A stretch of DNA of 64,000 nt from Clostridiales bacterium (GCA_012839295.1 DUNO01000007.1:1-64000); one strand, 5' to 3'. Counted from the first letter of the stretch, positions 15,212 through 24,077 are shown. A program made the numbers and translations. The notes: a model not told the origin generated them from the sequence alone.

Positions 15212-15874
15212 CTATTCAGATCTTCCGATTTCACTCCTGCCTTTTAATAGCCACTCTGGCTCATTTTCACCGTCAATGCCCTCTACTTTACTTCCAAAAT
15301 ACCCTGAGGCTCCTAAAAACTTACCTTTACTGTCAAAAAGATTTTCCTCATATCCATAACCATCCTCTACCGGTCTTCCCCCAATAATAAATTTATGGAT
15401 AATATTCTGCTCATCCAGATATTCGCCGATATAAGGCAATCCGGCTGTAAGCTGATCCGTAATATCCGTTTTGTTCCCATCCGCAACAAAGTAGATCCTC
15501 CCATTATCAAGCTCAACGGGCGGGTTCTCGGTTGCATTCATCTCTATGGTTGCCTTTCCCATCCCTGTTTTTTCATCGTACTCATTTGTAATTCTGCTGC
15601 CATTTAAGAAGCTATATAGAGAGTTAAAAATCTTCCCCTCCGAAGCAAAGGATACTGTCGTTGCAGAGGCCATTCCCAAAGCTGCTATTATGCCCGCCAC
15701 AGCTATCTTTTTTCCTATATTCCACGGTTTCATGGTTCTTTGCTGCTTTCCATCAATTTTGGAAAGAATTCTTTTGGAGTTTATCTTATTCTGGTAATCT
15801 GATAGCTTAATTTCTTCATATTCCTCCAGATTTGTATTTACACGGTTCAAAATATCGTAAATCTGTCCATCCAT
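15212..15874 (-). CDS. Membrane-anchored putative anti-sigma factor
   Basis: A 220-residue protein with an N-terminal cytoplasmic part of about 50 residues, one membrane segment (KKIAVAGIIAALGMASATTV, about 52-71) and an extracellular part with strand-rich sequence. It starts 2 nt after the stop of an ECF sigma gene, with GAAAGGAAG as ribosome site. That layout and topology are typical of sigma-factor antagonists of the DUF4179-like kind in Clostridia. No zinc-binding anti-sigma motif is seen. Reading past its TAG stop, the same frame continues for 25 codons with a Cys/His-rich end (see findings). Confidence 0.65.
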   Translation of the reverse strand: MDGQIYDILNRVNTNLEEYEEIKLSDYQNKINSKRILSKIDGKQQRTMKPWNIGKKIAVAGIIAALGMASATTVSFASEGKIFNSLYSFLNGSRITNEYDEKTGMGKATIEMNATENPPVELDNGRIYFVADGNKTDITDQLTAGLPYIGEYLDEQNIIHKFIIGGRPVEDGYGYEENLFDSKGKFLGASGYFGSKVEGIDGENEPEWLLKGRSEIGRSE

Positions 15875-15876
15875 TG

Positions 15877-16425
15877 CTACACTTCCTTTCCTAAATATTG
15901 TTTTCTAATCTTTTCCTTGCTGCGGGATACCCTCTTATAGATAAGATTTTTACTCATTCCCGCTTCCTGGCTGAGTACATCAATCGGAATTTCATCCATG
16001 TATATTTTTTTCAACAATTCCTGGTCTTCCTCCGATAAACAGCTGAGCATTTTTTTCATTTCCTGTGATATCTCCCTTTCTATCAGAGGGATGATATCCT
16101 CATGTACAGGACCGGCCGACTCATCCCCTAATTTCAACTCCTCCAGCTCCCGCCTATATTTTCTTAAATAATCAATTGCCCGGTTCCTGGCAATCCCGGC
16201 AATCCAGTTTTTAAAATCGGACTGTGTTTCATCATAACTTCCGATGTGGTTCCATACATTAATAAAAACATCATCAAAGCATTCTTCCTGCTTATCCTGC
16301 ATTAAATATAAATGCTTATGCATAATAGACATCACCAGACCGCCATACATAGTAATTGCATAGGAGAGGGCTTCCTGGTTTCCTCTCCGCAATTCCCGCA
16401 AAAAATTACTTTCTTGGATCCTCAT
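15877..16425 (-). CDS. ECF-type RNA polymerase sigma factor
   Basis: A 182-residue sigma-70 family protein. Region 2 includes the DDVFINVWNHIGSYDETQSD block and the WIAGIARNRAIDYLRKYRRE core-binding and -10 recognition helix. Region 4 contains LSQEAGMSKNLIYKRVSRSKEKIRK, the -35 recognition helix-turn-helix. The ATG has AGGGAGG upstream. It is cotranscribed with the membrane protein downstream, which probably holds it inactive. Its target promoters cannot be read from this window. Confidence 0.9.
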   Translation of the reverse strand: MRIQESNFLRELRRGNQEALSYAITMYGGLVMSIMHKHLYLMQDKQEECFDDVFINVWNHIGSYDETQSDFKNWIAGIARNRAIDYLRKYRRELEELKLGDESAGPVHEDIIPLIEREISQEMKKMLSCLSEEDQELLKKIYMDEIPIDVLSQEAGMSKNLIYKRVSRSKEKIRKQYLGKEV

Positions 16426-16545
16426 CTGCTGCCTCCCTTCTGTACGTTTGCTAATTTTATGGCAGCCATAGCTGCCCCGTACATTCGTTAATACGTAGCC
16501 TGCTGTCCATTCCTGACCTTTTACAAAATATTTTTTCTTTTCTAT

Positions 16546-16580
16546 TAAAAAATAAAGGCCACCTCATTTAGCAGCCTTTT
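16546..16580 (-). terminator. Terminator downstream of the zinc-ribbon membrane protein
   Basis: On the minus strand AAAGGC ... GCCTTT is followed by ATTTTTT. The gene-free stretch 16,426-16,772 also holds a GC-rich hairpin just after the zinc-ribbon gene stop (about 16,715-16,760) and a small GGCAGC/GCTGCC hairpin before the sigma gene. No reading frame there is convincing. Confidence 0.6.
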
Positions 16581-16772
16581 ATAGCATTCTTACTAAGTCC
16601 ATTATAGATTTTTTATGATAGGAATTAAATACGGAAAAGGCTCCCATATTGAAAATAGTTTGCCCATCCATAGGACGCAACAGAGGTGAGGTTAGAAGTA
16701 CTAAACAGGGGATGGCGGAAAGACAGTATAATGAAAACATTAGCTGCCCTCCCGCCACCCTTTGTTAACAGG

Positions 16773-17309
16773 TCACTTGACTATATTGAGTTTTCCTATG
16801 ACAGGCAGTTCTTTTGCCCTTCCCTGGATCACATTGATGATGCCTATGACCGACAAAATGAATAGCGGGATACCAATTAACCAGCTGATAAACAAAATGA
16901 TCCCCGGCGTTGTCTGATAAGGGATTCCCCAGGCATAGCGTGTCGTTTTGATTAGCCCCAGCAAAAATCTGATGACGAAATAGGCTATGTACGCAATAAA
17001 GAGAGTGAGTCCCTGTCTTGCATGGTAACGCACGAATCTGGAATTCGGAGCGGCAAGCCACGGGATCAGCACCAGAATCCCAATGTAGGACAGGGCGGCC
17101 ATTAGCTTATTATCAGCAATATCCTTCGGGTCATATTCCGCTGTAGTTTCCGCAGTATCGTTCAGCTTCTGGAACAAATTGGGCTGTGATGCCGATGGAG
17201 GCGGTACTGGGTTTCCTGCCGCCGGACTTTGTCCGGCCTCCGTTCCGCAGGAAGGACAGACCTTAGTGTTCTCATCCATTTGTGTTCCACAGTTTACACA
17301 AAAAGCCAT
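16773..17309 (-). CDS. Zinc-ribbon membrane protein (DUF4870-like)
   Basis: This 178-residue protein begins with a zinc ribbon (CVNCGTQMDENTKVCPSCG, residues 4-22), followed by a Pro/Ala/Ser linker. Three to four membrane segments follow, with the pattern LSYIGILVLIPWL, GLTLFIAYIAYFVIRFLLGL and GIILFISWLIGIPLFILSVIGIINVIQG. It resembles small DUF4870/YtaA-like membrane proteins of unknown function. The start at 17309 has AGGAGG seven bases upstream; the longer frame from 17348 would include that ribosome site. Role unknown. Confidence 0.75.
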   Translation of the reverse strand: MAFCVNCGTQMDENTKVCPSCGTEAGQSPAAGNPVPPPSASQPNLFQKLNDTAETTAEYDPKDIADNKLMAALSYIGILVLIPWLAAPNSRFVRYHARQGLTLFIAYIAYFVIRFLLGLIKTTRYAWGIPYQTTPGIILFISWLIGIPLFILSVIGIINVIQGRAKELPVIGKLNIVK

Positions 17310-17408
17310 AATCAATCCTCCTAACCTTAAATTATTTGATTTTTTCAAAGTACCTTCGCAATTCCACTGTCCGGCAATTCCTCCTTTTATACGCTATTTG
17401 TATTCTTC

Positions 17409-17452
17409 CAGCAGTATTATTATACCAGGCAAGACCTGCCTGGCACTGCTGA
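17409..17452. repeat. Nested palindrome in the intergenic stretch 17,310-17,752
   Basis: An outer pair CAGCAGT/ACTGCTG encloses a perfect inner hairpin CCAGGCA-AGACC-TGCCTGG, with an asymmetric AT-rich bulge on one side. It lies about 100 bp upstream of the zinc-ribbon gene and may be part of its leader. The remaining gene-free sequence up to 17,752 shows no convincing frame, only a small CCACC/GGTGG hairpin near 17,690-17,707. Confidence 0.45.
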
Positions 17453-17752
17453 CTTATACCGGAAACAAAAAAGTATTGCCAAACTCTTCGGGGACTTTAC
17501 AAGTTTCGTTTTTAAAAGCAGCCCTCCCCTTATAATCATTTTATAAAATATCAGGGCGGTATTATAGTGGATTATGATCATAAATAAATCAAATATTGCT
17601 CAAAACCAGTGTAACCGTAATTTTTACGATAATGTGTTTTCTCTAAAACCATCCCTATAACATTTACTGAAATAGCACCATATTCTTAACCACCACATCA
17701 CGGTGGACACTGACATCCCAGCGGTCTATCCGCCTCCCTTGTTATAAATCCA

Positions 17753-18520
17753 CTAATATCCCCAGATCTCATATGCCAAATACTCATGGTCATAATGATA
17801 TCCAAGCTTTTTGGCTAGAGCCACTGACCATTTGTTTTGGGCGTCCCAGCTGGGATACCATTCCCGTTCAAGGCACTCTAATATCAATTTGGCTCCGCAC
17901 ACATATGCCAGTCCTTTTTTCCGGTGCTCTTCCTTCGTATCTATCTCTATTTCAATTCCATCCCGGTACCTGGTGTAGGAGGATGCACCTGAAACAAGCT
18001 CCCCATCCTTTAATATGGCTACACCTATTCCAAGCCGCTCGTACATTTTATAATCTTTAAATTGGGACACCAAATCCTTGCTCCACGCCCTTAAACTGCA
18101 CAGGTTAAAAACATCCTCATCAATCATTTGCAAGGAATATTCCGGCGCCAATGAACGGACAGCCTCCCGCAGCTTTTCCTTGTCAAATACCTCCGGCTCT
18201 TTTTTAAAGGCATAGCGTGTAACCCTTTTGGCTTTATCACCGCAAGCATCAACTACCAGCTCCGCCCAACCGTCATTCTGGGGCACCATAATAATGAAAT
18301 CCTTGTTATAGTCCTCCGGTTTATAGAGAATCAGTTCTTTATTCGGTAAACCTGCAAAAAAGCAGAAATCACCAATCACAGCCATTGCGGATAAGGGCAT
18401 TTCCGGGCTATCCACATAAATGTTTCCCATGATCTTTTGCAGGCAGGACCATATCAGTGTTTCCTGCCAATTACAAAAGAGCTGTTCTGCCTTTTTTGTA
18501 TCATCAATTTTAATAACCAT
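17753..18520 (-). CDS. GNAT-family N-acetyltransferase (GNAT_acetyltr_2 type)
   Basis: A 255-residue protein whose C-terminal half has the acetyl-CoA-binding signature: the strand IGVAILKDGELVSGASSYTRY, then IEIEIDTKEEHRKKGLAYVCGAKLI carrying the R/K-x-x-G-x-A loop, then PSWDAQNKWSVALAKKLGY. The N-terminal ~110 residues are an extra domain typical of this subfamily. The substrate is unknown. The ATG has GGGAGG upstream. It stands 39 nt from the membrane-protein gene upstream, possibly in one transcript. Confidence 0.8.
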   Translation of the reverse strand: MVIKIDDTKKAEQLFCNWQETLIWSCLQKIMGNIYVDSPEMPLSAMAVIGDFCFFAGLPNKELILYKPEDYNKDFIIMVPQNDGWAELVVDACGDKAKRVTRYAFKKEPEVFDKEKLREAVRSLAPEYSLQMIDEDVFNLCSLRAWSKDLVSQFKDYKMYERLGIGVAILKDGELVSGASSYTRYRDGIEIEIDTKEEHRKKGLAYVCGAKLILECLEREWYPSWDAQNKWSVALAKKLGYHYDHEYLAYEIWGY

Positions 18521-18559
18521 GGATGCCTCCCTGTTAATTTATTTAAATTCCATCTATCT

Positions 18560-18961
18560 TCAGGCTCTTTTTGAAGTAATAACCTGAATAATAATCCCGG
18601 CCAATATGGACAAAAGAATAATCCCCATCCAAATCTCAAAACCCGGATGATGGCGAAGCCTATATATTTCTTCCGGCTTCATCCCCTCAGTAATTTTCGC
18701 CACATTAAGATCTTTTATTATATTTCCAATAAAACTCCCGGCAAAAATACCAAGGACAATCCCTGCGGTCATGAAGGCGGAGACGAATTGCTTATTAAAT
18801 AATATCAGCACCAAGGCAACTGCTGCTAACACCAGGGAGAATTTCCAGTTATGCGCCGCCCATTGGAACAGATATTCTTTATTCAAAGCGGTAAATGCCA
18901 ATAATCCGGTTACTGCCAGGATAAATACCTCAATAACTGCGTATATGGTTTTCCTTTTCAT
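18560..18961 (-). CDS. Small four-helix membrane protein of unknown function
   Basis: From the ATG at 18961 the product is 133 residues with about four membrane helices (IYAVIEVFILAVTGLLAF, FSLVLAAVALVLILF, AGIVLGIFAGSFIGNII, IWMGIILLSILAGIIIQVI). It was placed at this start because AAGGAG stands seven bases upstream. The open frame continues 102 codons further upstream, but that extension is the tail of a NUDIX hydrolase and is treated as a remnant. I do not recognise the family. A loop with KPEEIYRLRHHPGFE may be cytoplasmic. Confidence 0.6.
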   Translation of the reverse strand: MKRKTIYAVIEVFILAVTGLLAFTALNKEYLFQWAAHNWKFSLVLAAVALVLILFNKQFVSAFMTAGIVLGIFAGSFIGNIIKDLNVAKITEGMKPEEIYRLRHHPGFEIWMGIILLSILAGIIIQVITSKRA

Positions 18962-19282
18962 AAGCTCACTCCTTCGTTTTGGAAGTACTTGCGATATTAA
19001 AACATAATTATTTACAGGCTCTTCCATAGCATTTGGTAAATTGATGCCTGCAGGGCTTTCATTATACCCTTTATCTTTGTTATTATTTAGTTGTTCATCA
19101 ATTGATCTCAACTCCATAGCTCCCCGTGCTTTCGCGAATTTTTCTAACAATTTAGGCTGGATTTCAGGATAAGTCCAGTTATCAGGCAGGGTATTAAAAA
19201 GTTCTATTTTCTCTATTTCATATCCTGGTAGTGTATCGAATTTTAATATCTCTGCGAAGTATAGCATCCCGAAGGTTCCTTT
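18962..19282 (-). pseudogene. C-terminal remnant of a NUDIX hydrolase
   Basis: The frame reads KGTFGMLYFAEI, then FDTLPGYEIEKIELFNTLPD and NWTYPEIQPKLLEKF. This is how Firmicute NUDIX hydrolases end after the catalytic box. The NUDIX box itself is missing, and two in-frame stops lie just upstream (19,283-19,300). The AAA ATPase gene ends 40 nt away, so the N-terminal part was probably lost when that gene or its flank arrived. It is fused in frame to the next membrane-protein gene, so a fusion product cannot be excluded. Confidence 0.65.
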
Positions 19283-19323
19283 TTATCTTCTGTAACTTCA
19301 ATCTATAACTTCATTGCCAGTAT

Positions 19324-20613
19324 TCAGACAAGCCAGGCAGCATACAGGGGAATCGATTCTATTCCATTCTCCCATCCGAAGTTCCTGCCCGAAAAACGAA
19401 TGCTCGTTTCTGCGGGATATTTGCTGAGAAATACTGATAAGCTCCGTGATTTTGTATGTTCCCTGGCTTTTACTTCAACAGGAACAACTTTTCCTTCCTG
19501 CTCAATGATGAAATCAACCTCTGCTTCTCCGCCAGAAGTCCAATAATAAAGCTTATAACGATTCATTTCTAATATATTAGCTATATAATTTTCTGTCAGA
19601 GCACCAATAAAGACATGGTCATTCCCACTAATAATGTCGTATGCCGTGGTGCCTGCCTTAGTAGTTAATAATCCCACATCACTCATATAGAGCTTAAAGG
19701 AAGAGAGATTTTTATATATCCCAAGGGGATGAATTCCGTGCTCGACCTTTTCACATTTTGTAACAATGCCTGCTGCCAACAGCCAATCAATCGATGCGCC
19801 AAATAATGATGTCTTTCCCCCTTGGGCCACAACCTTATATTGAAACTTGCGGTTATCCTTTGCCAACTGTGCCGGAATACTATCGAAGCAGGCCATAATC
19901 TTTGTGGTGTCCGATGGTGTAGCATATTTAGCCATATCCGAAACGTAGGCGTTCAATATGCCTTGCTGTATCTCAGCTGTGTTTAATACATCCTTTTCTA
20001 ACGAATATTCAGCAACTGCTTCCGGCATCCCACCTATGATCAAATACTCCCGATATAATTGTAACGCCTTATCATGCAATACAGAATCCATTTTTCTTTT
20101 TTCGAAATAGCAGGTTCTGATCTCCTCTAACAATAATTCCTCTCCCAAAGCAAGCATAAACTCGTCCAACCGCATAGGATACATATTCAGGTAATCGACC
20201 TTCCCAACAGGAAAGCTATATTTTTCGCGGTTCATTGCCACGCCCAGCAAGCTGCCGGCAGCAATGATATGATATTCAGGCACATCCTCATAAAAATACT
20301 TTAATGAGGTTAACGCACGTTCACAGGCCTGGATCTCATCAAATATGATTAATGTTTTATTCGGATCTATTTTCTGTCCAAAGAACACTTCCATTCGATG
20401 CAATAAAAAGGAGGGTGATATGTTTTCATCAAAATCCTTTATGATCTTTTGGTTGATCTCAAAATTAATGTAGATTGTATTTTCAAAATATTTTTTTCCG
20501 AACTCTTTTATGCTATATGTTTTTCCAATCTGGCGGGCGCCGTATAGGATGAGCGGCTTACGGCGTCTTTTTTGCTTCCATTGTATTAGTTGTTCCTCTA
20601 TATTTCTTTTCAT
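19324..20613 (-). CDS. AAA_14/DUF4143 ATPase (copy 1)
   Basis: A 429-residue P-loop ATPase with Walker A GARQIGKT (25-32), Walker B LIIFDEIQ, and an AAGS sensor motif. A C-terminal DUF4143 domain contains the nuclease-like motif EAEVDFIIEQEGKVVPVEVKA, a PD-(D/E)xK pattern. These proteins are widespread in gut anaerobes and often present in several copies; their role is uncertain. A second copy lies at 47,770-49,065. The ATG has AGAGGA upstream. It stands alone, next to a NUDIX remnant. Confidence 0.88.
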   Translation of the reverse strand: MKRNIEEQLIQWKQKRRRKPLILYGARQIGKTYSIKEFGKKYFENTIYINFEINQKIIKDFDENISPSFLLHRMEVFFGQKIDPNKTLIIFDEIQACERALTSLKYFYEDVPEYHIIAAGSLLGVAMNREKYSFPVGKVDYLNMYPMRLDEFMLALGEELLLEEIRTCYFEKRKMDSVLHDKALQLYREYLIIGGMPEAVAEYSLEKDVLNTAEIQQGILNAYVSDMAKYATPSDTTKIMACFDSIPAQLAKDNRKFQYKVVAQGGKTSLFGASIDWLLAAGIVTKCEKVEHGIHPLGIYKNLSSFKLYMSDVGLLTTKAGTTAYDIISGNDHVFIGALTENYIANILEMNRYKLYYWTSGGEAEVDFIIEQEGKVVPVEVKAREHTKSRSLSVFLSKYPAETSIRFSGRNFGWENGIESIPLYAAWLV

Positions 20614-20741
20614 CAGATATCCTCTTTTAGATAAAATTATAGTTCACAATAGTTTCCTGCAATTTCATCTTATAGCATATCCATTATTAAGTCAATATAA
20701 ACGGGTAATATTACATTTTTTCTGACTTAGATATGAAAAAT

Positions 20742-20815
20742 ATGCTCTGTACAAAAAAGAAAACCGGCCTAGGGAAGGGTTCTCTCTTACAAACCATCTT
20801 ACCTAAGCCCGATTT
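20742..20815 (-). terminator. Terminator after the second sigma/anti-sigma operon
   Basis: On the minus strand CGGGCTTAGGTAAG and CTTCCCTAGGCCGG form a long imperfect stem around about 20 nt, followed by TTTTCTTTTTT. It resembles, more distantly, the stem-loops at 46,649, 51,758 and 53,751. The rest of the 20,614-20,951 gap is an unusually pyrimidine-rich plus strand (about 20,830-20,945) without a gene. Confidence 0.75.
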
Positions 20816-20951
20816 CTCTTATATGTCTTATGAATTTCTTATTATTCCTTATTCTCTTATTTCTCTCCAATTTCTCTCTTGTTGTTTTCTTGTTGTTCTC
20901 TTGTTTCCCTCGTTACCTTTGCTGTTACCCTTCTACCATCTTCCTCCTACA

Positions 20952-21989
20952 TCACCTGATGGATACGCCGGTCTCTTTATCGTTAAATACAATTTCCTGA
21001 ACCTGATCCACGTTAATGGCCTCGGAGAACCTTCCGATTATGATAAAATCTCCGCTTTCCTTATCAAAACCTTCATCCAAACCTTCGCTCATCAAACCCA
21101 CATCCCCTTGCATTACCGTTGCATCCTTATACTTAACGCCGGACAGGATAAGGGGATATGTGATGTCGAGCACTTCCGGATGAATGTCTTTGGCTTCCTG
21201 AAGCGCCTTAACATCATCGCTGTCGAAATAAATGATATAGGATAATGGGGATATTTTTATTTTATGGATCTTGACATCACAGCCTTCCAATGTAACTGTT
21301 TTGTCCATGTCAATTTCAACGGAAGCGTTTACCGATAAATCGATATCAAAATTCCACTGCCCCTTTACAAGCTCCTCTACCGAACCTGCTTTCCCTTTAT
21401 ATTCCTCCAATGCATTAAAGCTTAAGCTTAATACGGCTCCCTTAAAATCATAGGTCCGGTTTTTTGTGATCCACACCTCATATTCCCTGCTATTGCTGAC
21501 TCTCGGCTGCTCGAATTCACTAACAAACCCCGAGCTTGCACTTGTAAAAAATCCTGAGCCGTTGGAGGCCTTCATTTTATAGCTCATGCCATTATCTTCT
21601 GATGTCAGCTCCAGATTATCTGAGGTAACCTTGAACAGAAGATAAATCAGATTTTCATCCTGAACGGTCTGCTCCAGGGTGATGGTAACCCCGTTATCCG
21701 TAACCGATTGCACATCCTGGCGTGAATATCCTTCCTCCGTCAGATTTTTCTGTAGCCGCTCATCCGTGCTAAAATGCTGCGCTGCCCGGTCATTCCATTT
21801 GAGCGCTGCAAATACGGTTGCACTGCTTAAGATAAATACTGCCGCTACCAACACAGGCAGATATCTCTTTTTAGGAGCCCAATGGCCTGTTCGCTCCTCC
21901 GGCAGGGAATGAAGCGCTTCCCGTACTTTTTCATGAAAGCCTTCCGTTTCTTCCGGCAGTACATGCTTCCAATCATATATATTCTTCAT
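20952..21989 (-). CDS. DUF4179 membrane protein, putative anti-sigma factor
   Basis: A 345-residue protein with about 42 cytoplasmic residues, one membrane helix (KRYLPVLVAAVFILSSATVF) and a large extracellular region with the DUF4179 hallmark VTDNGVTITLEQTVQDENLIYLLFKV. It starts 3 nt after the stop of an ECF sigma gene. In Clostridia DUF4179 proteins are regularly the second gene of ECF operons and are assumed to restrain the sigma factor until a surface signal. The signal is unknown here. Confidence 0.8.
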   Translation of the reverse strand: MKNIYDWKHVLPEETEGFHEKVREALHSLPEERTGHWAPKKRYLPVLVAAVFILSSATVFAALKWNDRAAQHFSTDERLQKNLTEEGYSRQDVQSVTDNGVTITLEQTVQDENLIYLLFKVTSDNLELTSEDNGMSYKMKASNGSGFFTSASSGFVSEFEQPRVSNSREYEVWITKNRTYDFKGAVLSLSFNALEEYKGKAGSVEELVKGQWNFDIDLSVNASVEIDMDKTVTLEGCDVKIHKIKISPLSYIIYFDSDDVKALQEAKDIHPEVLDITYPLILSGVKYKDATVMQGDVGLMSEGLDEGFDKESGDFIIIGRFSEAINVDQVQEIVFNDKETGVSIR

Positions 21990-21992
21990 ACA

Positions 21993-22460
21993 TTACACCT
22001 CTTCTTCTAATAAGTCCTTGATTTGCTTACGTCCTCTGGAAAGTCTGCTTTTGACTGTCCCTGACGGTATCCTTAAAATTCCTGCAATTTCATTTACAGA
22101 ATATCCTTCGATATAGCAGAGTATAATCGGCATTCTATGCTTGATATCCAGCCTTTTAATTGCATCATAAAGCTCCGGGTATTGCACTTGCTCTGTCATT
22201 TCTTCCAGGACACAAGCATCGTAGGACACCTCCTGCTTTTTCCTCCGCAAAAACTGATAGCACTCATTGATCAGGATCCTGATCAGCCATGTCTTAAAAA
22301 AGCTTACCTCCTTAAGTGAATTCCGTTTCATATAGGCCTTTAAGATTGCATTCTGGACAGCATCCTCACAATCCGCTTCATTGATTAGAATTCCTTTTGA
22401 GACACGGTACAGGCTTGCTTCTGCGGCAAGAACCCTTTTTGAAAACTCTTCTTTATCCAT
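21993..22460 (-). CDS. ECF-type RNA polymerase sigma factor
   Basis: A 155-residue sigma factor: region 2 with DCEDAVQNAILKAYMKRNSL and FKTWLIRILINECYQFLRRKKQE, region 4 with MPIILCYIEGYSVNEIAGIL and RIPSGTVKSRLSRGRKQIKDLL. About 80 nt upstream of the start the minus strand carries TTTGTAACC, which resembles ECF -35 elements, so autoregulation is possible; no clear -10 partner was seen. It is followed by its DUF4179 partner. Confidence 0.92.
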   Translation of the reverse strand: MDKEEFSKRVLAAEASLYRVSKGILINEADCEDAVQNAILKAYMKRNSLKEVSFFKTWLIRILINECYQFLRRKKQEVSYDACVLEEMTEQVQYPELYDAIKRLDIKHRMPIILCYIEGYSVNEIAGILRIPSGTVKSRLSRGRKQIKDLLEEEV

Positions 22461-22595
22461 GTTTGATACCTTTCGTATGATCTGCAGCTGCTTTCTTTGT
22501 ACTGTACACTTATTAGATGTTATTTTTCTGCCCGAGGTTCACTTGTATGGTTACAAATTTTTAAAATTTTTCAAAAAGATTGGCACTTAGCCCCT

Positions 22596-23915
22596 TTATT
22601 CCTCTTTCAACATAATCTCTACAACAGTATTCTTTTCATCCGGTAATGGATAGCAGTCAAATGCCCGGGAATCAAAGAAAAAGTATGCATTCTCCGAGTA
22701 CTCTTTTAGGTTCCAGAAGAAGGACTCCTTTACTTCTGAGCCGTCCTTTAGCAAACGCATCGATGTTACCTTACCCGCCATATTAGGCAGGCAGATTGCG
22801 CCTACCTGCTCTTCCATCACATGGGCATAGAGCTTATTTCCATTCTGGGTAAACCTCCCCCATTCCGGCTTCGGAAAATCGGAAAAGCTACATCCGTAAA
22901 TGCTCTTTCCATTTTCCCTCACCCATTTTCCCACTTCCTTTAAAATAGAAACAGATTCCTCCGGAATCTCCCCTTTTATTGTCGGTCCAACATTAACAAG
23001 TAAATTGCCGCCCTTGCTGACACATTCTACGAGAGTCCTAACAATCAGCTTGGGCGATTTGTAGTGCTTATCATATGCACTATAGCCCCAGTTATTATTC
23101 AGGGTGATACATGCTTCCCAAGGAATCGGATTACCGGCATGATCGCAGATACAGGCAGGAGGTATCATCTGTTCCGGTGACGCGAAGTCACCGGAATATG
23201 GCGTCGGGTTCAAGGTTCTTATGGAGCCTGCATCCTCTGCGCTGCCCTCTAACCGGTTATCGATGATGATATGCGGCTGGATTTCGCGCACCATCTGAAT
23301 TAATTCTGCCGCTTTCCATTTTTCACATTTCATATCGCCATAAGAGAAATCGAACCACATCAGGTCCAGCTTTCCATAATTCGTCAATAGTTCACGGACC
23401 TGTCCATGCATGAATTCAAGATAGCGGTCAAAATCACGCTGGCCATTTTTGTATTCCTCCTTATTACGCATCGGATGAATCCGGTCGCCGTAATGAGGGA
23501 AATCATCATGGTGCCAGTCAATGATGGAAAAATACAGGCCCACCCTGATCCCTTCCGCACGGAAGGCCTCTACGTATTCCCTTACCAAATCCCTTTTGCA
23601 TGGTGCATTGGTTGACTTAAACCCTGTATACCCGGTATCAAATAAGCAGAAGCCATCATGGTGCTTGGCTGTTAAAACAGCGTATTTCATGCCGGCTTCT
23701 TTTGCTATTCTTGCCCATTCCTTCGGATTATAATTCTCTGCATAAAACTCATTCATCAGCGGATCGTATTCTTCCTTCGGTATTTCTTCTGTACTGCGGA
23801 TCCATTCGCCGCGGGCTGGAATTGCATACAGCCCCCAATGTATAAACATCCCAAACCGGGCATCACAATACCATTTTGTTCTTTCTGTCCTCGCTTTTAC
23901 TACTGCATTTTCCAT
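22596..23915 (-). CDS. Alpha-L-fucosidase, GH29
   Basis: It hydrolyses terminal alpha-L-fucose. The 439-residue protein is an intracellular GH29 enzyme without a signal peptide. Landmarks are DARFGMFIHWGLYAIPARGE at about 18-37, YAVLTAKHHDGFCLFDTGYT, and LMWFDFSYGDM, which holds the nucleophile aspartate; the NLLVNVGPTIKGEIPEES block follows. The ATG has AGGAGGAGC upstream. It is the last gene of an operon with an importer and a sulfatase, so it probably trims a sulfated fucosyl oligosaccharide after uptake. Confidence 0.94.
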   Translation of the reverse strand: MENAVVKARTERTKWYCDARFGMFIHWGLYAIPARGEWIRSTEEIPKEEYDPLMNEFYAENYNPKEWARIAKEAGMKYAVLTAKHHDGFCLFDTGYTGFKSTNAPCKRDLVREYVEAFRAEGIRVGLYFSIIDWHHDDFPHYGDRIHPMRNKEEYKNGQRDFDRYLEFMHGQVRELLTNYGKLDLMWFDFSYGDMKCEKWKAAELIQMVREIQPHIIIDNRLEGSAEDAGSIRTLNPTPYSGDFASPEQMIPPACICDHAGNPIPWEACITLNNNWGYSAYDKHYKSPKLIVRTLVECVSKGGNLLVNVGPTIKGEIPEESVSILKEVGKWVRENGKSIYGCSFSDFPKPEWGRFTQNGNKLYAHVMEEQVGAICLPNMAGKVTSMRLLKDGSEVKESFFWNLKEYSENAYFFFDSRAFDCYPLPDEKNTVVEIMLKEE

Positions 23916-23981
23916 TGCTCCTCCTATTCTGCGCTTAATACACGCATCCGCCTTTCTGCTCCATCCCTACGCCTCGTAAGC

Positions 23982-24077
23982 CTATTCAATTTAAGCCAGC
24001 TATTACCTTCCCTCCCAAGCAGTTGCCGAGGATTCCTCGGTAACTGCTATTCAATTTAAGCTAACTATTCCCTTCCC
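23982..24077. repeat. Direct repeats flanking a palindrome between sulfatase and fucosidase genes
   Basis: Two 31-bp near-identical copies (23,982-24,012 and 24,047-24,077) share CTATTCAATTTAAGC and CTTCCC parts. They flank a 25-bp palindrome (24,021-24,045) with arms AGTTGCCGAGGA/TCCTCGGTAACT. The second copy includes the last codons of the sulfatase gene. The layout suggests a small duplication or the footprint of an inserted element. Confidence 0.6.

Noticed and set aside
20918-20945. Minus-strand mini-ORF MVEG with a good AGGAGG site after the second anti-sigma gene
   Set aside because: Four codons in a purine-rich tract; the ribosome-site match is expected by composition.
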